Source: Sunxiuqinia sp965230765 (GTDB lineage Bacteria > Bacteroidota > Bacteroidia > Bacteroidales > Prolixibacteraceae). From it: a DNA stretch of 64,000 bases. Both the position numbers and the translations under genes were made by a program. Below the pieces are notes generated by a model. It saw only the letters and a program-made list of their open reading frames with translations, was not told the origin of the DNA and searched no databases. The stretch is from contig CBDDLR010000002.1 of NCBI GenBank assembly GCA_965230765.1, positions 1,054,001 to 1,118,000 on the forward strand, written 5' to 3'. Below, piece by piece: positions 9,862 through 19,370 of the stretch; positions within the stretch are counted from its first letter, which is position 1, and every line of letters begins with the position of its first letter.

Positions 9862-11031
9862 TTATTTAATAATTATTGTATTCCCATCTGTATCGAATTC
9901 AACATTACTTACCTGTTCAATCATATCTAGTAGCACGTTAACATTCTTGAAACGGGGCAACCGACCTGAAAACACCTGGTTTCTTGCCTGATTATTGACA
10001 AAAAACACATCAATATGGTACCAACGTTGCAGCTTTTTAAAGATGTCTTCCAGATTGTTATTGTCGAATTGAAAATGTCCACTAGTCCAGGATGTATACA
10101 CATCTGTATTCACATCGATAATTTCAGACTTGATCGCGGATTTGTTATATACAAACTGTTTACCAGGACTTAAAACTGCCTTGTCCAATCCTCCGGTTAT
10201 CTTGTTTATTTCTACACTTCCTTCAACCAGTGTAGTTCTTACATCATCATCGTCTTCATAACAACTTACGTTAAAAGTTGTACCTAGAACAACAATATCG
10301 TGAACAGGTGTTCTCACCACAAATGGTTTATGTGGATTGTGTTTAACATCAAAATATACCTCACCCGTAATAGAAACAATTCTTTTATCTGCTTCAAAAT
10401 TAACTGGGAACTTAATGCTAGACATCGAATTCAACATCACCTTTGTGCTGTCTGCCAAGGTAAGTGTAAACTCTTCTCCTCTGTCCACTTTAATCTCATT
10501 ATACAATAACCTGCTGTCCCCTATTTCATTTCCAAGATACGATACATTAGAAGAGTCAGTATTTATTAGAGTACCATCCAATTCTTTAATCTGACCAGAT
10601 CCTTCACCTAGTCTAACGATACGACCATTACTCAATACCAATTCAGCTCGCTGTATTCCTGGCTCTAACTCTTTATTATTGTCTGCTAAAGGTGATACAT
10701 CTTTGTTTAAATCAAGCATAAAATAGACGGAGAAGAATATAACAAGTGCAGCCGCTACTGATCCGGCAATTCTTAAAAAAAACTGTTTATTCGTTTTTTT
10801 AATTGCCAACTTATTTTCAGTTTTCGCCCATGCTGTAACAGGATCAAGCTGAGATTGATTAAATACTTTGCCTTCTTTTAAGTAAAAAATTGCCTTATCA
10901 AAATATTCTTGGTGTCTTTCATCTGCGTCCAACCAGGCTTGAAGCATTGTTTCTTCTTCCTGGCTTAAGCCTGATTTGAACTTTTTCCGGATTAACTCAA
11001 AATCAATATGCGCACTATTTAGTTTCATCAA
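9862..11031 (-). CDS. FecR family anti-sigma factor
   Basis: 389 aa. Cytoplasmic N-terminus (~1-80) that would hold the sigma factor, one membrane segment (~84-106), FecR domain (~160-270; ELVLSNGRIVRLGEG... DVKHNPHKPFVVRT), and a C-terminal DUF4974-like domain (~315-389; FDNNNLEDIFKKLQRWY). In this family the periplasmic part senses the STN domain of the SusC partner, releasing the ECF sigma factor. The gene lies between the sigma gene and susC, all on the minus strand, matching the standard trans-envelope signalling module. Confidence 0.95.
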   Translation of the reverse strand: MMKLNSAHIDFELIRKKFKSGLSQEEETMLQAWLDADERHQEYFDKAIFYLKEGKVFNQSQLDPVTAWAKTENKLAIKKTNKQFFLRIAGSVAAALVIFFSVYFMLDLNKDVSPLADNNKELEPGIQRAELVLSNGRIVRLGEGSGQIKELDGTLINTDSSNVSYLGNEIGDSRLLYNEIKVDRGEEFTLTLADSTKVMLNSMSSIKFPVNFEADKRIVSITGEVYFDVKHNPHKPFVVRTPVHDIVVLGTTFNVSCYEDDDDVRTTLVEGSVEINKITGGLDKAVLSPGKQFVYNKSAIKSEIIDVNTDVYTSWTSGHFQFDNNNLEDIFKKLQRWYHIDVFFVNNQARNQVFSGRLPRFKNVNVLLDMIEQVSNVEFDTDGNTIIIK

Positions 11032-11162
11032 TTTGTTGTGTTTTTACACAGCTATGACAAATTCTATTACAAAGGGGTGACAAAAATCATCAATAAATTC
11101 AACAATATTAAAAAACAAGTTTACAATTGGTTATTGGACAGTTAAAAAAATTAGGATGGATG

Positions 11163-11717
11163 TTATAAGAAAAACACTAATTGAGTCTGTTCTTTTAGTT
11201 TTTCCCTAAGCTTAGATTTTGCGCGAAGCAGATGTGTTTTTACAGTATTTACCGATACCCCCATCTCATCGGCAATCTCCTCCCTTTTTTTACCTTCTAG
11301 CAATTTCATGGTAAATATCTTTCGCATCTGTTCGGGTAACTCATCGATTGATGCTTTTATTGTCTCAATTAATGCTACATCAAAAAACTCGATATCATCA
11401 CCGGATTGAATAAAACCATCGACGTACATGCTATGATTCTTATCCTGAAGTTTTAGTTTTTTAATGTGATTGAGGCATTTGTTGCGAATAGCCTGATAGA
11501 AATATGCCTTAACCGAAGTATTGATATTAAACTGACGGGCATGCTCCCAGATGTGTATAAACAATTCCTGAACCAAATCTTCACATTGTTGCTGATCAAA
11601 TAGAAACGATTGGGCAAAATGAACCAACGACTCGTAATATTCATTAAAAAGTGCCTCATAAACTTCTTTATTGCCTTTTTTAATCTCGTTAAATATTATT
11701 TTGTCTTCTGCCCTCAT
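11163..11717 (-). CDS. ECF-type RNA polymerase sigma factor
   Basis: 184 aa, the usual length. Region 2 spans ~25-90 (YESLVHFAQSFLFDQQQCEDLVQELFIHIWE) and region 4 ~125-175 with a helix-turn-helix (KKREEIADEMGVSVNTVKTHLLRA). This is the Bacteroidota FecI-like group that pairs with FecR. It is expected to turn on the SusCD-type operon downstream when the transporter is loaded. The 298-nt interval 11718-12015 contains its likely promoter and the djlA terminator but no gene that I can see. Confidence 0.95.
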   Translation of the reverse strand: MRAEDKIIFNEIKKGNKEVYEALFNEYYESLVHFAQSFLFDQQQCEDLVQELFIHIWEHARQFNINTSVKAYFYQAIRNKCLNHIKKLKLQDKNHSMYVDGFIQSGDDIEFFDVALIETIKASIDELPEQMRKIFTMKLLEGKKREEIADEMGVSVNTVKTHLLRAKSKLREKLKEQTQLVFFL

Positions 11718-11987
11718 CCAGGTTTAATGATAACTTCAAATATAGATAAAGTTTTAAAATTGTCTTAAGAATAAGAAATTTTCAATGCACCGGACTAAAG
11801 ATTAGACTCCTGTTTTCACAGTTAAATCGTAGGTAAGTAACTTTAGTTTAGTATTTGGGCTCGATATATGACCAACTAAGTCATTGGGAAAAACATATTT
11901 GCTATTTACTAAAGTTTAAAATGGAAATATAACTTCAGCTGATTTAATATCTATTGAATACACGTATTTTGCAGAAAGTAAGTTAGC

Positions 11988-12015
11988 AAAAATCCCGCTT
12001 TTCAGCGGGATTTTT
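11988..12015 (-). terminator. Intrinsic terminator after the djlA-like gene
   Basis: An 11-bp perfect stem, AAAAATCCCGC (11988-11998) with GCGGGATTTTT (12005-12015). It begins directly after the djlA-like stop codon and works on the minus strand, possibly on both strands. Confidence 0.85.
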
Positions 12016-12744
12016 TTATGCTATATTTCGTTCTTTACAAATATTCTCGTAGGCTTCATTAACCCGTTGAAATTTCTCTTTAGCCGATTTCTGAATGTCT
12101 TCTCCCAGATAACTCACTTTGTCGGGATGGTATTTTTTTGCCATTTCCCGGTAAGCCTTTTTAATCTCATCATCAGTCGCATTGGGTTCAATTTCTAAAA
12201 TATGGTAGTCCGCCGAAGTATCTTTTACAAACATCGACTTGATTGATTCATAATCTTTAGAACCAATTCCCATATCCCTGGCAATGCGGCTTATTAAGTC
12301 TTCTTCGTAGGAATGAACTTCCCCATCTGCTTTTGCAACACCAAAAAGCAGGTGTAACAACTGCAAGCGGGAAGAGTAATCCATGTTTTTTTCAATCTGA
12401 TGGCAAACATCGGAAACAGGAATATTTTGCTTAAGCAAATCCCTCAACATCCTGATTGCTTCTTGTGCTGAATCAAGCCCGAAAGTGCGTATCAAGAATT
12501 GTTTTACGTAATCCAGTTCAGACTTCAATACTTTCCCATCTGCCTTCATCACTGCTGCTATTAGCACCAGTAAGCTCATCACATAAGCACCAGTAGTTGT
12601 TTGCTGGGTTTGAGCACCCCTTGGCGCTGTCATGGTTTTCTCGCCTTCAAACATTGAGCCCACCACAAAGCCAACAATACCACCTATTGGGCCAAAAAAT
12701 GCCCAACCTAATCCTCCTGCTATCCATTTTCCGAATTTAGCCAT
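12016..12744 (-). CDS. DjlA-like co-chaperone (TerB + DnaJ domains)
   Basis: 242 aa. A glycine-rich hydrophobic N-terminus (~8-30; GWAFFGPIGGIVGF) may anchor it in the membrane. A TerB-like helical domain covers ~50-165, and the C-terminal J domain ~175-242 holds the essential HPD motif (KKYHPDK). This order is that of DjlA, a membrane DnaK co-chaperone. Its ATG lies 8 nt inside the end of coaE, so the two are translationally coupled. It is the last gene of the ybbR-coaE run. Confidence 0.85.
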   Translation of the reverse strand: MAKFGKWIAGGLGWAFFGPIGGIVGFVVGSMFEGEKTMTAPRGAQTQQTTTGAYVMSLLVLIAAVMKADGKVLKSELDYVKQFLIRTFGLDSAQEAIRMLRDLLKQNIPVSDVCHQIEKNMDYSSRLQLLHLLFGVAKADGEVHSYEEDLISRIARDMGIGSKDYESIKSMFVKDTSADYHILEIEPNATDDEIKKAYREMAKKYHPDKVSYLGEDIQKSAKEKFQRVNEAYENICKERNIA

Positions 12745-13324
12745 GTCTTCTTAAATTATTATCGAGTTCTATTAATTGTGGAACTATTAATTCCGTATCA
12801 TTATTGGTTAACACCAGGTTGCTTCGTTTTATTTTGTCCGCATCGTCCCATTGTTGATTTATCCTAGCCATAACATCTTCCCTGCTTACCCCATCACGGG
12901 CCATAACCCTTTGAATTCTTGTTTCAACAGGTGAAGTCACCAAAATCAAAAAGTCCATCATGGTATAAAAACCACTCTCAAAAAGAATTGCTGCTTCATA
13001 AACAATGTATTCAGAATCTTGCTTATCCACCCACTCATAAAAGTGCTTTCTGACTTCAGGATGAATTATTTCATTAACCTTTTTTAGCGAAGATGGGGAA
13101 TTAAAAACGATATCGGCTAACTTTTTTCGGTCAACAGTGCTATTTGGAAGGTAAATATCATCACCAAAGGTTTTCATCAATTGGCTTTTAATTACTGAAG
13201 AACTATTCATTAGTTGCTTTGCCTCATAGTCTGCTTCATAAACAGGAATACCAATCATCTTGAAAAAACTACAAACCAACGACTTACCGCTGCCAATACC
13301 TCCAGTTACGCCAACTTTTATCAT
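12737..13324 (-). CDS. coaE: Dephospho-CoA kinase
   Basis: 195 aa, standard length. The P-loop GGIGSGKS sits at residues 8-15. The CoaE substrate region (VYEADYEAKQLM, ~29-40), the HPEVR motif near residue 87 and the lid ...RVMARDGVSREDV near 140 follow in order. It phosphorylates dephospho-CoA in the last step of coenzyme A synthesis in the cytosol. The gene starts 4 nt after ybbR and overlaps the djlA-like gene, so these form one transcription unit. Confidence 0.95.
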   Translation of the reverse strand: MIKVGVTGGIGSGKSLVCSFFKMIGIPVYEADYEAKQLMNSSSVIKSQLMKTFGDDIYLPNSTVDRKKLADIVFNSPSSLKKVNEIIHPEVRKHFYEWVDKQDSEYIVYEAAILFESGFYTMMDFLILVTSPVETRIQRVMARDGVSREDVMARINQQWDDADKIKRSNLVLTNNDTELIVPQLIELDNNLRRHG

Positions 13325-13328
13325 AACA

Positions 13329-14324
13329 CTACTTTTCTATAAGGTATTCAACCTGATTAACAGAAAGTGAAAGTCTCTGAATATTTGCAGGTTGCCGGGT
13401 TATGGAAAGAGAAAGTTTTTCCTTTTTATCAAGTATGTCCTGGTATCGAACATTTACCAGGAAATCGTCAGGACTGATGACACCAAAATTGCTTAAACCA
13501 GTCATAAAAGATAACCTCACCTTAGCAGGAAACAAATTAACGTTAACGCCTTCAGGAATATCTATGACTTCGATTGGAACATCCAATTGTTTTTGGGTAA
13601 ATTCCTCAACAGGAATATTTAGTACAACCCGCTTGGGTTGAACACTGTATTTTTCTGTTTCCAATACAGATACATTTCGCTGTACAGACTGGTCTAGATC
13701 CTCAAAATCAGTATATTTAGTAAGAACAAAACTTAATGTGTCCAGAATCGACTCAGGCCCGGATACCATTACAGAATCTGGTCGGGTTTTTATCTCACCG
13801 TTCAGATAGAATTGTTTTTCATACGAAACCTTTAAATTTGGATTGACCCTGATCTTCTTGTCGATAATCCGGTCAAAATCAAAATACAGGGTATCTGGGG
13901 AAATATGTACAACTTTCAGTTCATTACTAATTTGATCTGAAATACGATCCATAAAACGACGGCTTGGTATGGCAAACTTTGACCTATCATTTTTTTCCAT
14001 GCTGCGCCTGGTGAACTGGTTTACATTAAAAACCAATGGAGAGAACGATAAACTTAGCTTGTGCCTTAAAATGGAAAAGCCATGTGCATTTACTTCCAAC
14101 TCAAAATGTGAAGGTGGGTCTTGTGTCAGGATTTTGTTTTTGGGCAGGTTGGTGTACCTTACCGGAAATGTAAGCTCAACCCGATAATCTTTGTCCAGTA
14201 CGTTTAAAAACCAGAAAATAGTAGCTATTCCTACACAAACTAAAAAAATGATCAGCCTGCGGTCATCTTTCCACTTATGATTTACAATGAAATCACGGAT
14301 TTTATTTAACCATTTGTTTTCCAC
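13329..14324 (-). CDS. YbbR-like domain protein
   Basis: 331 aa. One N-terminal membrane anchor (~24-42; LIIFLVCVGIATIFWFLNVL), then extracytoplasmic beta-rich YbbR-like repeats (DKKIRVNPNLKVSYEKQFYLNG... VSGPESILDTLSFV at ~150-200, and VPIEVIDIPEGVNVNLFPAKVRLSF at ~245-275). In Bacteroidota a ybbR-like gene commonly stands between yajC and coaE, as here. In Firmicutes YbbR (CdaR) regulates a c-di-AMP cyclase; no cyclase gene is nearby here, so the role is left open. Confidence 0.85.
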   Translation of the reverse strand: MENKWLNKIRDFIVNHKWKDDRRLIIFLVCVGIATIFWFLNVLDKDYRVELTFPVRYTNLPKNKILTQDPPSHFELEVNAHGFSILRHKLSLSFSPLVFNVNQFTRRSMEKNDRSKFAIPSRRFMDRISDQISNELKVVHISPDTLYFDFDRIIDKKIRVNPNLKVSYEKQFYLNGEIKTRPDSVMVSGPESILDTLSFVLTKYTDFEDLDQSVQRNVSVLETEKYSVQPKRVVLNIPVEEFTQKQLDVPIEVIDIPEGVNVNLFPAKVRLSFMTGLSNFGVISPDDFLVNVRYQDILDKKEKLSLSITRQPANIQRLSLSVNQVEYLIEK

Positions 14325-14334
14325 AAATTCAAAG

Positions 14335-14367
14335 ATAAAAAAAAGGGCAGACTTTAAAGCCGGCCCT
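14335..14367 (-). terminator. Intrinsic terminator after yajC
   Basis: An AGGGC...GCCCT stem (14344-14367, with internal mismatches) followed by a run of T on the minus strand. It falls between yajC and ybbR. Confidence 0.75.
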
Positions 14368-14388
14368 AATTTATTTTATACGATTGAT

Positions 14389-14703
14389 CTACTTTTGAGG
14401 AGTCACATCAGACATATCTTTTACAACTGCACTTTTGTCCACTCGTAATTTCACATTGTCGTCTACCTGCAACAGCACATAAGTGTCTTTAATTTCAGCC
14501 ACTTTGCCATAAATTCCACCAGTAGTAACTACCTTATCCCCTTTTCCTAAACTCTCCCTGAATTTTCTCAAATCTTTCTGACGTTTCATTTGTGGACGTA
14601 TCATAAAGAAATAGAAAACAACAATAATCAAAATTAATGGAAGGAAAGTTGTGATTGGATTGCCCTCAGTTCCTGGCTGAGGAGCCATTAATAAATAATT
14701 CAT
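14389..14703 (-). CDS. yajC: Preprotein translocase subunit YajC
   Basis: 104 aa, usual length. One N-terminal membrane helix (~19-37), then the family signature FFMIRPQMKRQKDLRKF and the KGDKVVTTGGIYGKV segment. YajC is an accessory subunit of the SecDF-YajC complex in the inner membrane. It lies 13 nt after the DUF1573 gene in the nusB operon and is followed by a terminator. Confidence 0.95.
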   Translation of the reverse strand: MNYLLMAPQPGTEGNPITTFLPLILIIVVFYFFMIRPQMKRQKDLRKFRESLGKGDKVVTTGGIYGKVAEIKDTYVLLQVDDNVKLRVDKSAVVKDMSDVTPQK

Positions 14704-14716
14704 ACGTTTTAACTAT

Positions 14717-15142
14717 TTAATTTGTATTCGATAATTTTATTAGTTCATTTTCAACATTTGCTGCAACAATAATAAACTGCTTTTTCTCTTTGGTGTTGGT
14801 GTGCAAAGTTATTGTTTTATATAGCTTTCCAACTTCACCAGCCGTGTTTAGCACAACTTCAATGTACGTTTTTTCTCCAGCCTCAATCCCCTTTTCAGGA
14901 TAATTTACATGAATGCAGCCACAGTCATCTTCAACTTTTTTAATGAATAAAGTGGCCTCTCCTTTATTGACCAGCTCAAAACCAAAAGAAACAACTTCTC
15001 CAGCTTTAAGTTTGCCAAAATTATGGAAATCCTGCAGAAACTCAAATTCTGTGAGTTGTTCTTCTCCAGTAACTTTTATCGGCTTCTTATTACCACATGC
15101 AACCAACATCAAAAGTAAGAATATGAAAGGAACTGGTTTCAT
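14717..15142 (-). CDS. DUF1573 lipoprotein
   Basis: 141 aa. Lipobox LVAC (Cys16). The Ig-like DUF1573 domain is recognised by FHNFGKLKAGEVVSFGFELVNKGEATLFIKKV and the conserved DDCGC motif near residue 73. These small exported proteins are widespread in Bacteroidota; function unknown. The start codon overlaps the nusB stop by 4 nt (ATGA type), so translation is coupled. Confidence 0.9.
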   Translation of the reverse strand: MKPVPFIFLLLMLVACGNKKPIKVTGEEQLTEFEFLQDFHNFGKLKAGEVVSFGFELVNKGEATLFIKKVEDDCGCIHVNYPEKGIEAGEKTYIEVVLNTAGEVGKLYKTITLHTNTKEKKQFIIVAANVENELIKLSNTN

Positions 15143-16101
15143 TTTTTAAGCTTGTCCTCTCCGATCAATCCACGCCCTGCTTTTTGAATCTTGTTATCTT
15201 TTTTCAATTCTTTGAGCGCCTTATCCAAAATACCATTTATGAAGTTGCTACTCTTGCGGGTACTGTAATATTTGGACAATTCAATGTACTCGTTCAACGA
15301 TACTTTTGTTGGGATTGACGGGAAATACAGGAATTCAGAAATCGCCAATTCAAGAATCAAGTTATCCATGAAAGCAATTCGGTCAACATCCCAGTTGTAG
15401 GTATATTTTTCTACAATATCCTTTAATTCATCGTGATTCAGTATTGTTTTGCGGAACAAATCTTTGGCAAACTGTTCATCCTCCGGGTCTTTAAACATCG
15501 GCATCAGCGACTGATCTTCACGCGTATATTCTTTAAAGCGCTTAATGGTTTTTATCATCATGCTGATCACAAAATCAACATCATCATTCCAATAAATGCT
15601 TTGTTCTTCCAATAGAATATGCAAATCCTCGGATTGTAGGATAATATCAGTAAGGATCCGTTCAATAAACTTCTTTTCTGATTGGTAATTGCTCTCAGGG
15701 TTCGTCATGAAACGATTGTACATCTCTGATGATACCAATGAGTTATAAAGCTTTTTGACCAGTTCCGGCTCATTGACCCATGAAAGTTTAGACCTTTCCA
15801 AATACCTGGACAATGATTCATTGTCCCTCAGTTGACGGATGAATTGGTTATTGATAAACCGGGTATTTGGGTTCAAATCTTCTTCAGTAGGAAAATGCTT
15901 GTTTTTCCTAACTTCCATTACCGATTCAGCTTGCTTGGCCAATTCATTGATCAAATCAAACAGGTAGTAATATAAATCGTACGTTTTCTGAAAACTAAAG
16001 AAGAGTTCTTTCTCCGAGTTGTTGATAGACTTATCAGGTGAAGTATAATAGGCATACAATATTTGTAGTACCTTAATGCGGATAATTCTTCTGCTAATCA
16101 T
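15139..16101 (-). CDS. nusB: Transcription antitermination factor NusB
   Basis: 320 aa, longer than the ~140-aa Proteobacterial NusB but typical of Bacteroidota, where an N-terminal extension is present. The N-terminal RRIIRIKVLQILYAYY and the C-terminal NusB core (~200-310: WDVDRIAFMDNLILELAISEFLYFPSIPTKVSLNEYIELSKYYST) are clear. NusB binds boxA RNA with NusE in rRNA antitermination. It is the first gene of nusB-DUF1573-yajC. Confidence 0.95.
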   Translation of the reverse strand: MISRRIIRIKVLQILYAYYTSPDKSINNSEKELFFSFQKTYDLYYYLFDLINELAKQAESVMEVRKNKHFPTEEDLNPNTRFINNQFIRQLRDNESLSRYLERSKLSWVNEPELVKKLYNSLVSSEMYNRFMTNPESNYQSEKKFIERILTDIILQSEDLHILLEEQSIYWNDDVDFVISMMIKTIKRFKEYTREDQSLMPMFKDPEDEQFAKDLFRKTILNHDELKDIVEKYTYNWDVDRIAFMDNLILELAISEFLYFPSIPTKVSLNEYIELSKYYSTRKSSNFINGILDKALKELKKDNKIQKAGRGLIGEDKLKK

Positions 16102-16146
16102 TATTTAGAACATGAGTTTCTATATCGGTGGCAAAGTTAACGAATT

Positions 16147-16878
16147 TCAACCATGCCCTACAACATCATTTGCCTTTTTTTGATCTTCTTCAGCAATATT
16201 TAATTCTTCTTGAACTGTTTGTTCATCACCGTCATCGTCATCAGGCTCATCTTCCCATTCATAATGAGTACGTTGGGGACCCTGTTTCCGATAATAAATG
16301 CTAAGGATTAATCCGCTGGCAGCACCCCATAAATGGCCTTCCCACGAAATTCCCGGTTTAATGGGGAAAATACCCCAGAACATTCCACCATAAAGAAACA
16401 CGACAACAATAGAAATCGTGAGCAACCGAACATCACTTCGTAAAACACCGCTAAAAAACAAGAATGAAGCCAGACCGTAAATTACCCCACTTGCCCCAAT
16501 ATGCCAGGCTTCTCTTCCGCCAAACCACACACACAGCCCAGATAATAAATAAACCAAGATAAATATTCGATACGCCAGCTTCCGGTAAAAAAACAGCAGT
16601 GCCAGTGACAACACAAAAAATGGAACCGAGTTAGCAGATATATGACTTAACCCGCTGTGAATAAATGGGGAAAAGAGAACGCCTTTCAAGCCTTCGAGAT
16701 GAAGCGGATAAATGCCATAAGTTGCAAAATCAAGCCCTAACACAGTTTCAATGGCAAATACTACCCAAAAAAGCAAAACAAACAAAGCCGGAAAAACCAG
16801 ACTGTGCCTGAAAATTTTCTTCTCCAGCTCAGGATCATGTCCCTCATCTTGACTCGGATAGTAATTGAACAATCTCAT
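16147..16878 (-). CDS. Rhomboid family intramembrane serine protease
   Basis: 243 aa with about six membrane helices between residues 25 and 195. The catalytic serine lies in GASG (HIGASGVIYGLASF, ~128-142) and the catalytic histidine in the last helix (WEGHLWGAASGL, ~182). The C-terminal ~45 residues are acidic and soluble. It presumably cleaves membrane-spanning substrates; none can be named. The start overlaps the stop of the upstream aldolase gene. Confidence 0.9.
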   Translation of the reverse strand: MRLFNYYPSQDEGHDPELEKKIFRHSLVFPALFVLLFWVVFAIETVLGLDFATYGIYPLHLEGLKGVLFSPFIHSGLSHISANSVPFFVLSLALLFFYRKLAYRIFILVYLLSGLCVWFGGREAWHIGASGVIYGLASFLFFSGVLRSDVRLLTISIVVVFLYGGMFWGIFPIKPGISWEGHLWGAASGLILSIYYRKQGPQRTHYEWEDEPDDDDGDEQTVQEELNIAEEDQKKANDVVGHG

Positions 16879-17903
16879 TAATCCAGTAAGTTTTTTAGAA
16901 TTTTCACAAAATCAAAAACATCTTCTTCTGTGGTATCAAACGAAGTCATCCACCTGACTTCCGATCTGTTTTGATCCCAAATGTAAAAGAAATATTCTTG
17001 CTGGAGTTTATCGATTATTTCTGGGGGAATGATCGCAAATACCCCGTTAGCTTCCGTTTTTTGGGTGAGTTTAACGCCTTTTATTTTTGATACCTCTTGT
17101 TCAAGGAGTTTTGCCATATTGTTTGCATGAACAGCACTTTTTTTCCAAAGTTCATCTTTGAAATAAGGAAGGAACTGAGCACTTACAAAGCGCATTTTTG
17201 AAAAAAGCTGCATGCTCTGCTTGCGTAGGTATTTCGCATTTTTGGAAAGCTCAGGATTAAAAAATATCACGGCCTCGCCCATCATTAAGCCATTTTTTGT
17301 GCCTCCAAATGAAAGCACATCAACCCCTGCATCTTTTGTAAAAGCTTTAAACGGCAAATCCAAAGCCACTGAGGCATTGGCTATGCGTGCCCCATCCATG
17401 TGTAAAAACAAGCCATGACTGTGAGCCAAATCAGCGATGGCTTTAATTTCCTCAACAGAATAAACCGTACCTAACTCTGAAACCTGGGAAATGGAAATAA
17501 CGCCTGGTTGTGCGTGGTGTTCAAAGCCAAAGCCATGCAGGTATTGCTCAATCTGTTCGGGGTGCATTTTGCCATCCTCACTTTTTACAGGAAGCAATTT
17601 ACAACCTGTAAACCGCTCTGGCGCACCACACTCGTCAACTTGTATATGCGAAGTATCTGCACAAATAACTGAATTGTATGAACGGGTTAGGGTTGATAAC
17701 CCAAGTACATTTGCACCAGTGCCATTAAATACAAAATAAATGTCAATATCGTCACCAAACTCTTTTTTAAACAAGCTGATTGCTTCCAGGGTCACCGGAT
17801 CGTCGCCATAACCTACTGTATGCCCTTGGTTTACCAGCTCCATTGCCTTTAACACCTCTGGGTGCACCCCTGCATTATTATCGCTTGCAAAGCCTCTTTT
17901 CAT
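16878..17903 (-). CDS. Low-specificity threonine aldolase-like PLP enzyme
   Basis: 341 aa, family length. Fold-type I PLP enzyme of the beta-eliminating lyase/threonine aldolase group: N-terminal FASDNNAGVHPEV, LHMDGARIANA (PLP-ring aspartate, ~170) and the lysine motif FGGTKNG (~205). It would cleave L-threonine or allo-threonine to glycine and acetaldehyde in the cytosol. Coupled to the rhomboid gene by overlap. Related aldolases act on other beta-hydroxy amino acids, so the substrate is tentative. Confidence 0.9.
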   Translation of the reverse strand: MKRGFASDNNAGVHPEVLKAMELVNQGHTVGYGDDPVTLEAISLFKKEFGDDIDIYFVFNGTGANVLGLSTLTRSYNSVICADTSHIQVDECGAPERFTGCKLLPVKSEDGKMHPEQIEQYLHGFGFEHHAQPGVISISQVSELGTVYSVEEIKAIADLAHSHGLFLHMDGARIANASVALDLPFKAFTKDAGVDVLSFGGTKNGLMMGEAVIFFNPELSKNAKYLRKQSMQLFSKMRFVSAQFLPYFKDELWKKSAVHANNMAKLLEQEVSKIKGVKLTQKTEANGVFAIIPPEIIDKLQQEYFFYIWDQNRSEVRWMTSFDTTEEDVFDFVKILKNLLD

Positions 17904-18041
17904 CTTAATTGGTTTAAATTCTACATAAAAGAAACGAAAAAATAGCCGCTTTCAAAATCTTCTTTCAGTAACATTTGTTCTAATATATACTTACGTATTC
18001 AGTACAAAAATGATGGTTAATTCAACGTAAAAATTTAAAAA

Positions 18042-19355
18042 TTGGCTGCAAAAGAAACGATTAATATATTTTGGTTTAGAAGGGATTTACGAATCGAAGA
18101 CAACCATGGCCTGTTTGAAGCTTTGACAAGCGGCCATTCGGTCTTGCCAGTTTTCATATTTGATTCGAAGATTTTAAACGACCTGGAAGACAACGATCCC
18201 CGTGTTGGCTTTATTCGTGATGAAGTAAACAAGCTAAAAAAGAAATTTGAAAAACATGGTGGCAGTCTTTGGATTTATCACGGGAAACCAGTCAACGCAT
18301 TCAAACGGTTGATGATTGAATACGATGTTAAATCCGTTTTTGCCAATCGGGATTATGAACCATATGCAACTGAGCGCGATGATACCATCCGACAACTTCT
18401 CGAGGAAGAAAACATTCAGTTTTTTGATTTTAAAGACCAGCTAGTTTTTGACCGAAATGATATTGTAAAGAAAGATGGTAAACCCTACACGGTATTTACC
18501 CCCTACAGCAAACGCTGGGTAAAACGGTTCAAAGAAGAGGGTTTGATGGAATTTCCTTCTGAAAAACGATTAGAAAATTTACTCAAATGTCAGCCTTTTG
18601 AATCTTTTAAATTGCGCGACCTTGGTTTCGGAAGAAATTCAACATCTATCCCATCACAAACATTTGACGAATCAATCATTGCTAATTATGCAAAAGATAG
18701 GGACTATCCGGGCATGGATGCAACCACAAGACTGGGAATCCATCTTCGATTTGGGACCATGAGTATCCGGAAATTAACGACATACGCCGCCAATACATCG
18801 AGCACCTTTCTAAATGAATTAATATGGCGGAACTTTTACATGGATATTTTGTGGCATTTCCCCCATGCTGAGAAATCCTCGTTCAAAAAGGCGTACGATT
18901 CAATTCCCTGGCTCAATTCAGAAAAAGATTTCAAGCACTGGTGTGAAGGAACAACCGGATATCCATTGGTTGATGCAGGAATGAGACAACTGAACCAGAC
19001 AGGGTTTATGCACAACCGGGCACGTATGGTTACGGCCAGTTTCCTGTGCAAGCACTTGCTTATTGACTGGCGATGGGGCGAAGCTTATTTTGCAAGCAAA
19101 CTGCTCGATTATGAACTGGCATCAAACAACGGGGGCTGGCAGTGGGCAGCAGGTACAGGCTGCGATGCTGCTCCTTACTTTCGGGTTTTTAATCCTGAAT
19201 TGCAAGCTGAAAAGTTTGATCCGGAGTCAGTATACATTAAAAAGTGGGTGCCGGAATTCAACACACCTGACTATCCTGCAAAAATGATTGATCATCAATT
19301 TGCCAGAAAAAGAGCCATCGAAACCTACCAAAAAGCAATAAAAAAAGGAGGCTAA
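18042..19355 (+). CDS. phr: Deoxyribodipyrimidine photolyase / cryptochrome family protein
   Basis: 437 aa. N-terminal antenna-binding domain (IFWFRRDLRIEDNHGL at ~6-21) and C-terminal FAD domain with TTRLGIHLRFG, ELIWRNFYMDILWH, HNRARMVTASFL and LDYELASNNGGWQW. These match class I CPD photolyases, which use blue light to repair UV dimers. No ATG is in frame near the 5' end; the TTG at 18042 starts the conserved N-terminus at the right distance. A signalling or (6-4) role cannot be excluded, but the CPD class is most likely. Confidence 0.9.
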   Translation: MAAKETINIFWFRRDLRIEDNHGLFEALTSGHSVLPVFIFDSKILNDLEDNDPRVGFIRDEVNKLKKKFEKHGGSLWIYHGKPVNAFKRLMIEYDVKSVFANRDYEPYATERDDTIRQLLEEENIQFFDFKDQLVFDRNDIVKKDGKPYTVFTPYSKRWVKRFKEEGLMEFPSEKRLENLLKCQPFESFKLRDLGFGRNSTSIPSQTFDESIIANYAKDRDYPGMDATTRLGIHLRFGTMSIRKLTTYAANTSSTFLNELIWRNFYMDILWHFPHAEKSSFKKAYDSIPWLNSEKDFKHWCEGTTGYPLVDAGMRQLNQTGFMHNRARMVTASFLCKHLLIDWRWGEAYFASKLLDYELASNNGGWQWAAGTGCDAAPYFRVFNPELQAEKFDPESVYIKKWVPEFNTPDYPAKMIDHQFARKRAIETYQKAIKKGG

Positions 19356-19362
19356 ACCTCCC
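19340..19362 (-). terminator. Terminator shared by photolyase and glutathione peroxidase genes
   Basis: Stem GGAGG-loop-CCTCC at 19347-19361 between converging genes. On the minus strand it is followed by seven T residues, so it works best for the peroxidase gene. Confidence 0.75.
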
Positions 19363-19370
19363 CTTCTCCA

